Origin: an uncultured Calothrix sp.
Lineage (GTDB): Bacteria > Cyanobacteriota > Cyanobacteriia > Cyanobacteriales > Nostocaceae
DNA length: 7,653 nt
Assembly: GCA_937884685.1 (NCBI GenBank)
Contig: CAKZYM010000930.1
Span: 1 to 7,653, forward strand
Direction: 5' to 3'
A program made the translations under genes and the position numbers. Positions within the stretch are counted from its first letter, which is position 1, and every line of letters starts with the position of its first letter. The notes under the pieces are model-generated. The model did no database searches, was not told where the DNA came from, and saw only the letters and a program-made list of their open reading frames with translations. Below are positions 1 through 5,998 of this stretch, piece by piece.

Positions 1-56
1 AGTTAGGAGTTAAGAGTTAGGAGTTAGGAGTTAGGAGTTAAGAGTTAGGAGTTATG
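1..56 (+). repeat. Heptanucleotide tandem array, unit AGTTAGG, 8 copies
   Basis: Eight contiguous 7-bp units fill this stretch: five are AGTTAGG, two are AGTTAAG and the last is AGTTATG. Arrays of this kind are known as short tandemly repeated repetitive (STRR) sequences in filamentous cyanobacteria. The array touches the left window edge, so its true length is unknown. It lies in what should be the spacer between ndhF3 (outside the window) and ndhD. The same unit recurs in the opposite orientation at 5950-5998. Confidence 0.93.
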
Positions 57-101
57 AATTAATAACTAGTAATTAATAGCCTTTAATTTATAATTATCAA
101 C

Positions 102-122
102 TACCAATTACCAATTACCAAT
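102..122 (+). repeat. Heptad array TACCAAT x3 just before ndhD start
   Basis: Three perfect copies of TACCAAT end three bases before the ndhD ATG at 126. They occupy the position expected for a ribosome binding site, and no purine-rich Shine-Dalgarno sequence is visible there. The unit differs from the AGTTAGG array only 45 bp upstream. Whether it affects translation is unknown. Confidence 0.85.
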
Positions 123-125
123 AAT

Positions 126-1649
126 ATGATAAATGCTTTAATTTGGATACCAATTTGGGGAGCGATAATTATCGCTTTACTACCGAATAAAATTACTAGC
201 AATCAAATTCGTTTGAGTGCGGGATTACTTGCGCTGATAACTTTCGTATGGAATTTATTCGTACTCTTCCAATTTGATATTAGTAATCCCAGTATTCAAT
301 TACAGGAATATCTTCCCTGGAACGAAACTTTAGGTTTAAGCTATCGATTAGGAGTCGATGGACTTTCAATATTAATGCTTTTGTTGAATAGTCTTCTTAC
401 CTGGATTGCTATTTACAGCAGCAAGAAAGAAACCGAACGTCCTCGACTTTTCTATTCTCTAATTCTACTAGTCAGCGGTGGAGTAGCAGGTGCATTTGCA
501 GCACAAAATTTATTACTATTCTTCCTATTTTATGAGCTAGAATTAATTCCTTTCTACTTACTAATTTCGATTTGGGGTGGAGCGAAACGCAATTATGCAG
601 GAATCAAGTTTCTTCTTTATACTGCTGTTTCTGGAGCCTTAATTTTAGCAAGTTTCTTGGGTCTAGTTTGGCTTTCTGGTTCCTCTAGTTTCGATTATGA
701 TGCTATTTCAACTCAAACTTTATCCTCGACTCTACAAATAATTTTACTCGGGGGAATAATACTGGGATTTGGCATCAAAATTCCTTTAATACCTTTACAT
801 ACATGGCTACCCGATGCTTATGTAGAAGCAAACTCACCTGTAGCAATTCTTTTAGGTGGAGTATTAGCAAAACTCGGAACCTATGGTTTATTGAGATTTG
901 GTCTGGGATTATTTCCCGAAGCTTGGAGTACCTTAGCACCAACCCTGGCTACCTGGGGAGCAATCAGCGCTATTTACGGAGCGGTTACTGCGATTGCTCA
1001 GAAAGATATCAAACGGATGGTAGCTTATAGTTCCATTGGTCACATGGGGTACATACTTTTAGCAGCAGCAGCAAGTACACCTTTATCAATGGTGGGTGCA
1101 GTTGCTCAAATGTTCAGCCACGGTTTAATTTTAGGGATTTTGTTCCATTTAGTAGGAATTGTAGAAGCCAAAGTTGGAACCCGCGAATTAGATAAACTTA
1201 ATGGTTTAATGAGTCCGGTAAGAGGTTTACCAGTGATTAGCGCTCTACTAGTATTAGGTGGTATGGCTAGTCTTGGTATTCCAGGGATGACAGGTTTTGT
1301 CGCGGAATTCCTCGCATTCCAAGGAAGTTTTCCCGTCTTTCCGATTCAAACATTATTATGTGTTGTTGCTACAGGTTTAACCGCTGTTTACTTTGTAATT
1401 CTGCTAAATCGTACCTGCTTTGGCAAACTCGATAATAATTTAGCTTATTATCCCAAAGTCTTATGGTACGAAAAAATGCCAGCTTTCATACTAGCAGGAA
1501 TAATCATATTTTTAGGAGTACAACCAACTTGGTTAGTACGTTGGAGCGAACCTACAACTACTCAAATGGTTGCCAATATTCCTGCAATTCAAAAAAGCGT
1601 AACTCCACAAGTCGCTTTGAATCAGTTAAATGTCAAAAGTGAAGAGTAG
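126..1649 (+). CDS. ndhD3: NDH-1 subunit 4, CO2-uptake type (NdhD3)
   Basis: Proton-translocating membrane subunit (NuoM/Mrp-antiporter family) of cyanobacterial type I NADH dehydrogenase in the thylakoid membrane. The 507-aa product is hydrophobic throughout, consistent with about 14 transmembrane helices. Conserved ion-pathway residues are visible: Glu137 in FYELELIP, Lys218 in GFGIKIP, His225 in PLHTWLPDAY, Lys249 in LAKLGTYG, His332 in FSHG, and Glu394 in FVAEFL, matching the usual NuoM positions. The ATG at 126 gives a normal N-terminus beginning with a membrane helix. The next gene, 144 bp downstream, is cupA, so I assign this to the NDH-1MS form (ndhF3-ndhD3-cupA) rather than respiratory NdhD1/D2. 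NdhD4 with CupB is the main alternative. The operon promoter, normally under the LysR-type repressor NdhR/CcmR, would lie upstream of ndhF3 and is not in view. The stop codon lies inside a heptad array. Confidence 0.88.
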   Translation: MINALIWIPIWGAIIIALLPNKITSNQIRLSAGLLALITFVWNLFVLFQFDISNPSIQLQEYLPWNETLGLSYRLGVDGLSILMLLLNSLLTWIAIYSSKKETERPRLFYSLILLVSGGVAGAFAAQNLLLFFLFYELELIPFYLLISIWGGAKRNYAGIKFLLYTAVSGALILASFLGLVWLSGSSSFDYDAISTQTLSSTLQIILLGGIILGFGIKIPLIPLHTWLPDAYVEANSPVAILLGGVLAKLGTYGLLRFGLGLFPEAWSTLAPTLATWGAISAIYGAVTAIAQKDIKRMVAYSSIGHMGYILLAAAASTPLSMVGAVAQMFSHGLILGILFHLVGIVEAKVGTRELDKLNGLMSPVRGLPVISALLVLGGMASLGIPGMTGFVAEFLAFQGSFPVFPIQTLLCVVATGLTAVYFVILLNRTCFGKLDNNLAYYPKVLWYEKMPAFILAGIIIFLGVQPTWLVRWSEPTTTQMVANIPAIQKSVTPQVALNQLNVKSEE

Positions 1650-1671
1650 CAAGTAGCGAGTAACAAGTAAA
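1644..1671 (+). repeat. Heptad array (RAGTARC type) containing the ndhD stop codon
   Basis: Four units run GAGTAGC, AAGTAGC, GAGTAAC, AAGTAAA. The ndhD stop TAG (1647-1649) is the TAG of the first unit. Further TAG or TAA triplets follow at exactly 7-nt steps (1654, 1661, 1668), so stops are present in all three frames. A pyrimidine-rich tract with only two adenines (1677-1708) follows. Confidence 0.85.
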
Positions 1672-1765
1672 AATTATTTTCTCTCTACTCTCTCTACCCT
1701 CTTCCTCCGAGATTTGTTTATCCAATAAAACTAACACTCAACTTAAAAAAAATCATAATAAAAAC

Positions 1766-1793
1766 AACTAATAACTAATAACTCATAACTAAT
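1766..1793 (+). repeat. Heptad array AACTAAT x4 abutting the cupA start codon
   Basis: Units are AACTAAT, AACTAAT, AACTCAT and AACTAAT; the last base of the array immediately precedes the cupA ATG. The whole -1 to -28 region is therefore tandem repeat with no Shine-Dalgarno motif. Initiation must rely on an unstructured A/T-rich leader or on coupling to ndhD. Confidence 0.9.
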
Positions 1794-3113
1794 ATGGTAC
1801 AAACACCCGATAAAACAACAGCCAAATTACCACCATCAACTCATGAATTTGCAGAAGTAATTCACCGTTTAGAAGCTGGTGGTTCAATGTTACCGGATAA
1901 CCCGGAAAACTTGATGCAAATTATCGGTATTTATAAAGCATATGCCGTACCGATGGATTTTTATTGGCGCGATTTGCTTTATATTGCTGAAAGAGAATTT
2001 TTAAATCCTTTTCAGTTCTTTAAATATTTACTACCTGAAGAGTATTTACAAAGACACAATCATTATGCGGGAGATGATGCGGACTTAAGAGTTTGGAGAG
2101 GTAAAGCAACAGCACATCCGGAACTTCTGGAATTCATCGAAAAAGGTGAAACCAAAAAGATGCCAAAGATATGGCATCATTTGTTTCACGACAGAATTAA
2201 CATGGAATTTGCCGAAGCCTGCATGAGAGCCATGCTGTGGCACGGAAAAGATATGGGTTTAGGTAAGTTTGATGATTATTTAGACACCGAAGAATACCGG
2301 CAAAACGCGGATAAAGCAATCAAAGCCTACTTTAAAGGTAATCCTGCGATGCAATTGCTCTATAAACTTTTTCCAGATATGTTTTTAGAACAATGTCGTC
2401 AAGCTTCTTACTATTCCAATTTAGGATTATTTTGGGAAGTAATGGCACCAGTTTTCTTTGAAATGTCAGATTTGTACGACGAAGGAAAACTGACCACCGT
2501 ACCCGAAGCAATGGATTTTTTAGTTAACGGTATTTTTGCAGTCGCAGGTCGTCCCATCTATCATCACCTTTATATTGGCAAAGAGTGTTATGAAATAATT
2601 CCCAAATCAAAAGGTTTTACATGGTTATATGAAGCAGCATTACCTTATGTAGAAGCTATTTTTTATCGTACTGCTCCTTTCCGAGGAACAAAATCTTATA
2701 ATGCTCAAGCACAACAAGTTCCTTCAAAACAAAAAGATTTTCACTATGGAATTTTATACGCTGATGTATTTCCTGTAGGAACAGCAGGAATCCCCCCAAC
2801 ATTATTGATGCAAGATATGCTGCACTTTTTACCGCAATATTTAGTCGATTATTATCAAAAATATTGTCGTAATGAAGATGATATGTTGATTCAGTTGGGA
2901 ATTACTTTTCAACGCTCAATGTATAACGTAACATCAGCAGTAATTCAAGCATTAAGAACCGCTCTCTTGTATCCTTTAGATGATAAAAATCCCGAACATT
3001 TACAAGCAAATCGCGACTTTTTTGAAATGCAATTAAATCGATTTACCCGTTCCGATTATGGGATGAGAAATGCTGCTAGATTGAGAGATATTCAAAGACC
3101 TGATTATCGGTAA
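1794..3113 (+). CDS. cupA: CO2 hydration protein CupA (ChpY)
   Basis: Peripheral subunit on the cytoplasmic side of NDH-1MS that hydrates CO2 to bicarbonate in a reaction driven by photosynthetic electron flow. The 439-aa soluble protein keeps the recognisable family blocks: STHEFAEVIHRLEAGGSM near the N-terminus, YWRDLLYIAERE (57-68), NHYAGDDADLRVWRG (89-103), HHLFHDRINMEFAEACMRAM (128-147), GRPIYHH and the C-terminal ARLRDIQ. From memory of the published NDH-1MS structure, an unusual zinc site uses a His and an Arg five residues apart; His129 and Arg134 fit that spacing here, but I cannot check this. Length and linkage favour CupA over the shorter CupB. The ATG is preceded directly by a heptad array, with no Shine-Dalgarno sequence. 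It is probably co-transcribed with ndhD. No cupS gene follows, unlike the classic ndhF3-ndhD3-cupA-cupS order. Confidence 0.9.
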   Translation: MVQTPDKTTAKLPPSTHEFAEVIHRLEAGGSMLPDNPENLMQIIGIYKAYAVPMDFYWRDLLYIAEREFLNPFQFFKYLLPEEYLQRHNHYAGDDADLRVWRGKATAHPELLEFIEKGETKKMPKIWHHLFHDRINMEFAEACMRAMLWHGKDMGLGKFDDYLDTEEYRQNADKAIKAYFKGNPAMQLLYKLFPDMFLEQCRQASYYSNLGLFWEVMAPVFFEMSDLYDEGKLTTVPEAMDFLVNGIFAVAGRPIYHHLYIGKECYEIIPKSKGFTWLYEAALPYVEAIFYRTAPFRGTKSYNAQAQQVPSKQKDFHYGILYADVFPVGTAGIPPTLLMQDMLHFLPQYLVDYYQKYCRNEDDMLIQLGITFQRSMYNVTSAVIQALRTALLYPLDDKNPEHLQANRDFFEMQLNRFTRSDYGMRNAARLRDIQRPDYR

Positions 3114-3147
3114 TTAAGATTATCTAGTTCGATATAACGCAGTTAAA

Positions 3148-3172
3148 GGAGACGTAGCAGTGATACGTCTCT
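3148..3172 (+). terminator. Hairpin after cupA, possible terminator or dispersed palindrome
   Basis: GAGACGTA (3149-3156) pairs perfectly with TACGTCTC (3164-3171) around a 7-nt loop, plus a flanking G-T wobble. It begins 35 bp after the cupA stop. The downstream run (ACATTTTCTTAT) is T-rich but not a clean T-tract, so termination is only probable. Palindromes around GAGACGTAGCAG are, to my recollection, dispersed repeats in many filamentous cyanobacterial genomes, so this may be a repeat that doubles as the operon end. Confidence 0.5.
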
Positions 3173-3225
3173 ACATTTTCTTATATCTTATATGAACTAT
3201 TTATTAACATTGATGGCAGATTTTT

Positions 3226-3323
3226 CTTTGTAGGGTGCTGTGACAGCTAAGAGAATCTATCAACTCTAATCAAGTAATTATCATAATGCTGTCACGCACC
3301 ACTTTGTTAATAATATTGCGTAA
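3226..3323. repeat. Inverted-repeat element, copy 1 (98 bp)
   Basis: First of two diverged tandem copies. GGTGC-T-GTGACAGC (3234-3247) faces GCTGTCAC-GCACC (3288-3300), giving 13 paired bases with a single bulged T around a 40-nt A/T-rich loop. The element continues to a distal GCGTAA. It aligns with copy 2 at roughly 70% identity by eye with one 4-nt gap. No open reading frame is present, so it may be a MITE-like element or a structured RNA. The function is unknown. Confidence 0.75.
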
Positions 3324-3326
3324 ACT

Positions 3327-3420
3327 CCTTGTAGGATACAGTGACAGCGAAGAAAATCTATCGAACACAATTAAGCACCATAAAGCTGTCACACATAAAT
3401 TGATTAATAGTATTACGTAA
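3327..3420. repeat. Inverted-repeat element, copy 2 (94 bp)
   Basis: This copy begins three bases after copy 1. GTGACAGC (3341-3348) faces GCTGTCAC (3385-3392) across 36 nt, and the element ends in ACGTAA. The 8-bp arms are identical to those of copy 1, while the outer GGTGC/GCACC part of the stem has decayed and the loop differs by many substitutions and a 4-nt deletion. Confidence 0.75.
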
Positions 3421-3755
3421 CAGTAAATCAGAGTTTTTATTTACAAATTAGATTCTCCTCGATATTTCAAAAATCATAAAGCTTTCAGTCATTTACAATT
3501 ATTTTTCATAATCAGTTAATTTTTAACCTTTTCTGGGAACAATAAAAATATAAGTAAAATATAAAATATTGATAAAAATTTTCAACCCATTGATATTAAA
3601 GACTTCCAGATATCAATCTTATATGCAATGTTATTTACTGAGTTCAAAAATAGATATAAATATTTTAAAACTATTCATATCTTTCAATGCAAAATCAAAT
3701 TTAAAACATAATCAGAAATCTTACTTTACATTCCTTAAAACTAATTCAAACTTCT
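3421..3755. other. AT-rich gene-free stretch downstream of the tandem elements
   Basis: I see no supported gene here. An open frame from a TTG at 3569 to 3793 encodes a low-complexity Ile/Lys/Asn/Phe-rich peptide, has no ribosome binding site and runs through the aroA terminator, so I do not call it. No trace of cupS is recognisable. Confidence 0.6.
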
Positions 3756-3756
3756 T

Positions 3757-3801
3757 AAAAATAATTCTTATCCCCAACGAACCTAAAGGATAAGAATTAT
3801 T
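3757..3801 (-). terminator. Rho-independent terminator of aroA
   Basis: A perfect 14-bp inverted repeat (arms 3760-3773 and 3788-3801, loop 14 nt) lies 14 bp past the aroA stop. Read on the minus strand, the second arm ends in ATT followed by three more Ts, forming a short T-tract. The stem is A/T-rich (only 3 of 14 pairs are G-C) but long and uninterrupted. On the plus strand the stem is followed by ACATTTTAA, so it could also stop transcription arriving from the cupA side, less efficiently. Confidence 0.75.
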
Positions 3802-3814
3802 ACATTTTAATTTC

Positions 3815-5164
3815 TTATTTGATAATACTTTTAAGAGTATCAAAGAAATCTGGATAAGAAACCGAAGCAGCTTCAGCACGATTAATCTCAGTTGAACCCG
3901 CTGCATTCAAAGCCGCAATTGCTAAACTCATAGCAATACGATGGTCTGTAAAGCTGTCAAGTTCGGCACCAGTAAGCGGCGTTCCTCCGGTAATTTCCAT
4001 ACCGTCGGGTAATTCGCTTATATTAGCTCCCATTGAATTCAATTGATTCGCCATTACAGTAATGCGATCGCTCTCTTTGACTCGTAATTCTGCCGCATCT
4101 TTTATTACAGTAGTTCCTTCGGCAAATACTGCCGCTACAGCTAAAATGGGAATCTCGTCAATTAAGCTTGGTATTATATCTCCTTCAATGGTACAGCCCT
4201 TAAGTTTGCTCGAACGTACCCTCAAATCGGCTACAGGTTCCCCCGCAACTTCCCTTTCGTTTTCTCGCGTAATATCAGCCCCCATCATTTCCAAAGCTTC
4301 CAAAACACCAGTCCGAGTCGGATTGACACCAACATTTTCAATTAATAATTCCGAATCTGATACAATTGCTCCAGCTACTAACCAAAAAGCTGCTGAGCTT
4401 ATATCGCCAGGTACTACCACGCTTTGTCCGTATAGTTTCACCGGACCATTGACGCTAACACTATTAGTTTCGGGGTCAATATCTAATTTTGCACCAAATG
4501 CTTTTAACATTCGTTCGCTATGGTCGCGAGATAGGGCTGGTTCGGTAACGGTAGTTTTACCCTCCACCAACAAACCGGCCAGTAACACGCAAGACTTAAC
4601 TTGCGCTGAAGCTATGGGAGAATGGTAGTGAATCGGTTTGAGGTTTTGTCCGCTAACCGCTAAGGGTGCTTTTGAATTATTATCTCTTCCCCAAATTTGC
4701 GCTCCCATTTCTTCCAAAGGTTTAACCACACGAGACATTGGACGCGAACGTAAGGAGCTATCCCCAGTGACAGTAAAAAAACGTCCTGCATGGGATGCCA
4801 AAATCCCTAACATCAGTCGCAACGTGGTACCAGAATTGCCAGCATCTAAAACATCAACGGGTTCGAGTAAATTGTCTAAACCAATACCCTTAACCCGTAC
4901 TAATTCTGTATTTAAATCTGAAACTTCTGCTCCCATCGCTTGGAAACAACTTGCTGTACTTCGGGGATCTTCCCCCAAAAGCAATCCTTCTATACGGGTT
5001 TCACCTTCAGCGAGCGCTCCTAGCATTAATGCTCGATGGGAGATAGATTTATCTCCAGGGACTCGAATATTACCGTTTAAAGATAGTCCCGACTCAGGTC
5101 GTCGAACAACTAACTTATGGTTCCGGTTTTGTTCAATTTCTACGGTTATAACAGAAGCCGACAT
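3815..5164 (-). CDS. aroA: 3-phosphoshikimate 1-carboxyvinyltransferase (EPSP synthase)
   Basis: Transfers the enolpyruvyl group of PEP to shikimate 3-phosphate, the sixth shikimate-pathway step towards chorismate, in the cytoplasm. The product is 449 aa, normal for the family. Motifs visible: GDKSISHR (37-44), GNSGTTLRLM (109-118), RPMSR (141-145), SAQVKS (186-191), the Asp of LIDEIP (Asp336), KESDR (363-367) and DHR (407-409). I chose the ATG at 5164: a longer frame opens at 5206 but with TTG, and a plausible -10 box (5196-5201) would put the transcript start downstream of that TTG. The MSASVIT N-terminus also fits cyanobacterial homologues better. No clear Shine-Dalgarno sequence is present. 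The residue after the conserved Arg of GNSGTTLR is Leu117 where E. coli AroA has Pro101. One HIP1 site lies inside the gene at 4064-4071. The gene is transcribed alone, divergent from the 171-aa gene. Confidence 0.96.
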   Translation of the reverse strand: MSASVITVEIEQNRNHKLVVRRPESGLSLNGNIRVPGDKSISHRALMLGALAEGETRIEGLLLGEDPRSTASCFQAMGAEVSDLNTELVRVKGIGLDNLLEPVDVLDAGNSGTTLRLMLGILASHAGRFFTVTGDSSLRSRPMSRVVKPLEEMGAQIWGRDNNSKAPLAVSGQNLKPIHYHSPIASAQVKSCVLLAGLLVEGKTTVTEPALSRDHSERMLKAFGAKLDIDPETNSVSVNGPVKLYGQSVVVPGDISSAAFWLVAGAIVSDSELLIENVGVNPTRTGVLEALEMMGADITRENEREVAGEPVADLRVRSSKLKGCTIEGDIIPSLIDEIPILAVAAVFAEGTTVIKDAAELRVKESDRITVMANQLNSMGANISELPDGMEITGGTPLTGAELDSFTDHRIAMSLAIAALNAAGSTEINRAEAASVSYPDFFDTLKSIIK

Positions 5165-5195
5165 TAGGATAAACTGGCGTGTGACTGTACGGGAA

Positions 5196-5224
5196 ATTAT
5201 ACCCAAGCAAAAGCTTTATGTATA
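5196..5224 (-). promoter_or_regulatory. Putative sigma-70-type promoter of aroA
   Basis: On the minus strand, TATACA (5219-5224; 4 of 6 matches to TTGACA) and a perfect TATAAT (5196-5201) are separated by 17 bp. Transcription would start near 5189, leaving a leader of about 25 nt before the ATG at 5164. This is prediction from consensus only. Confidence 0.5.
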
Positions 5225-5315
5225 AACTTCCTCGCCCCTTATCCTACCGTTAAACTCGACACCTAACCCCAATATTAGACTTATTTATCCAATAGCTTCT
5301 CATTCTATCCCTCTA

Positions 5316-5831
5316 ATGCTGACTCATCAACGCAAACCCGTTTGCTTATCCTTAATTTCGACAGATTTACCAGTCCAATCTGTTGTCGAAACTGCCGCTA
5401 CTTTATATCAAAAAGATAGCCAGCGCTTCCACCTGTTATTAAATGCACCCCCGATTAAAACCGAGCAAGAAGCTAGATCCCAGAATTCGCAAAATCTTCT
5501 TTATTCACCTTCACAGAGCAATCCTCGCGTTTTAAGTAGTCCGAGAATTTTGTGGTTAGAAATATCTCCTTACAGAGTCATAATGACAATGCAAGGAAAT
5601 CCTCACTTAAGTTACCGTCACTTTTGGGAGCAAGGAGTTTACGGTATGAGTCGTTATTGGTTACCCAACGAATCCTTGCAGAATAACCAGCCAATCCGTA
5701 TGAGAAACTTCACTCGTAATCTTACCTTGACCGGAAATCCTTTACCTGAACATCTCAGAGTTGAATACGAATTGTGGGCAGGGAAAATTCAGCTAGGACA
5801 TTACATCCTCAATTTAGAAATCCAAAATTAG
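5316..5831 (+). CDS. Hypothetical protein, 171 aa
   Basis: I do not recognise a named family. The product is soluble, with no signal peptide or membrane helix. An N-terminal block (1-47) resembles a small folded segment, a Ser/Gln/Asn-rich linker spans about 48-76, and the C-terminal part (77-171) is rich in aromatic residues and alternating hydrophobics (ILWLEISPYRVIM; YELWAGKIQLGHYILNLEI), suggesting a beta-rich domain. A non-repetitive composition, an ATG start and a distinct spacer support a real gene, probably a conserved cyanobacterial protein of unknown function. No Shine-Dalgarno sequence precedes the ATG. It is divergent from aroA with 151 bp between start codons, and stands alone. 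Its stop TAG is the first of five TAGs spaced exactly 7 nt apart, so the 3' end is built from heptad repeat. Confidence 0.7.
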   Translation: MLTHQRKPVCLSLISTDLPVQSVVETAATLYQKDSQRFHLLLNAPPIKTEQEARSQNSQNLLYSPSQSNPRVLSSPRILWLEISPYRVIMTMQGNPHLSYRHFWEQGVYGMSRYWLPNESLQNNQPIRMRNFTRNLTLTGNPLPEHLRVEYELWAGKIQLGHYILNLEIQN

Positions 5832-5896
5832 ATATTAGTTTTTAGTTGTTAGTTTTTAGTGGGAATTGGGCATTAGGCATTAGGCATTAGGCATAG
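5825..5896 (+). repeat. Ten-heptad degenerate array starting at the stop of the 171-aa gene
   Basis: A continuous 7-nt period runs AAATTAG, ATATTAG, TTTTTAG, TTGTTAG, TTTTTAG, TGGGAAT, TGGGCAT, then TAGGCAT three times and a partial unit. The coding stop TAG (5829-5831) is in phase with four further TAGs (5836, 5843, 5850, 5857). The unit drifts from NNNNTAG to TAGGCAT without losing the 7-nt register, which suggests successive rounds of slippage and mutation or two adjoining arrays. Confidence 0.82.
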
Positions 5897-5949
5897 GATA
5901 CTATCAGTAGATATTTTAGGTAGACAACATTCGTCAATTTATTTTCATT

Positions 5950-5998
5950 CCTAACTCCTAACTCCTAACTCCTAATTCCTAACTCCTCACTCCTAACC
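5950..5998 (-). repeat. Heptad array AGTTAGG x7 containing the redoxin stop codon
   Basis: Read on the minus strand: GGTTAGG, AGTGAGG, AGTTAGG, AATTAGG, then AGTTAGG three times, exactly seven units. The first unit supplies the last codon (GGT, Gly) and the stop TAG (5993-5995) of the redoxin gene. It is the same unit as at 1-56, in opposite orientation. Confidence 0.92.

Noticed and set aside
1..122. CRISPR or telomere-like repeat at the left edge
   Set aside because: Repeats are contiguous heptamers without spacers, which is the STRR pattern of filamentous cyanobacteria.
803..1030. 75-codon frame inside ndhD
   Set aside because: Out-of-frame shadow within the conserved antiporter core of ndhD.
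3226..3420. CRISPR array
   Set aside because: Only two diverged units with no conserved short repeat and unique spacer pattern; the structure is an inverted-repeat element duplicated in tandem.
3569..3793. 74-codon plus-strand open frame in the gap after cupA
   Set aside because: TTG start without ribosome binding site, low-complexity Ile/Lys/Asn/Phe composition, and it runs through the perfect aroA terminator hairpin.
3721..3906. 61-codon minus-strand frame over the aroA 3' end
   Set aside because: Overlaps aroA and its terminator in another frame; no independent support.
4064..4071. HIP1 octamer GCGATCGC as a special site
   Set aside because: HIP1 is abundant in cyanobacterial genomes; a single copy here is only a lineage hint.
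4062..5225. Two long plus-strand open frames (188 and 195 codons) opposite aroA
   Set aside because: They are antisense shadows of a clearly recognisable aroA, with no family resemblance of their own.
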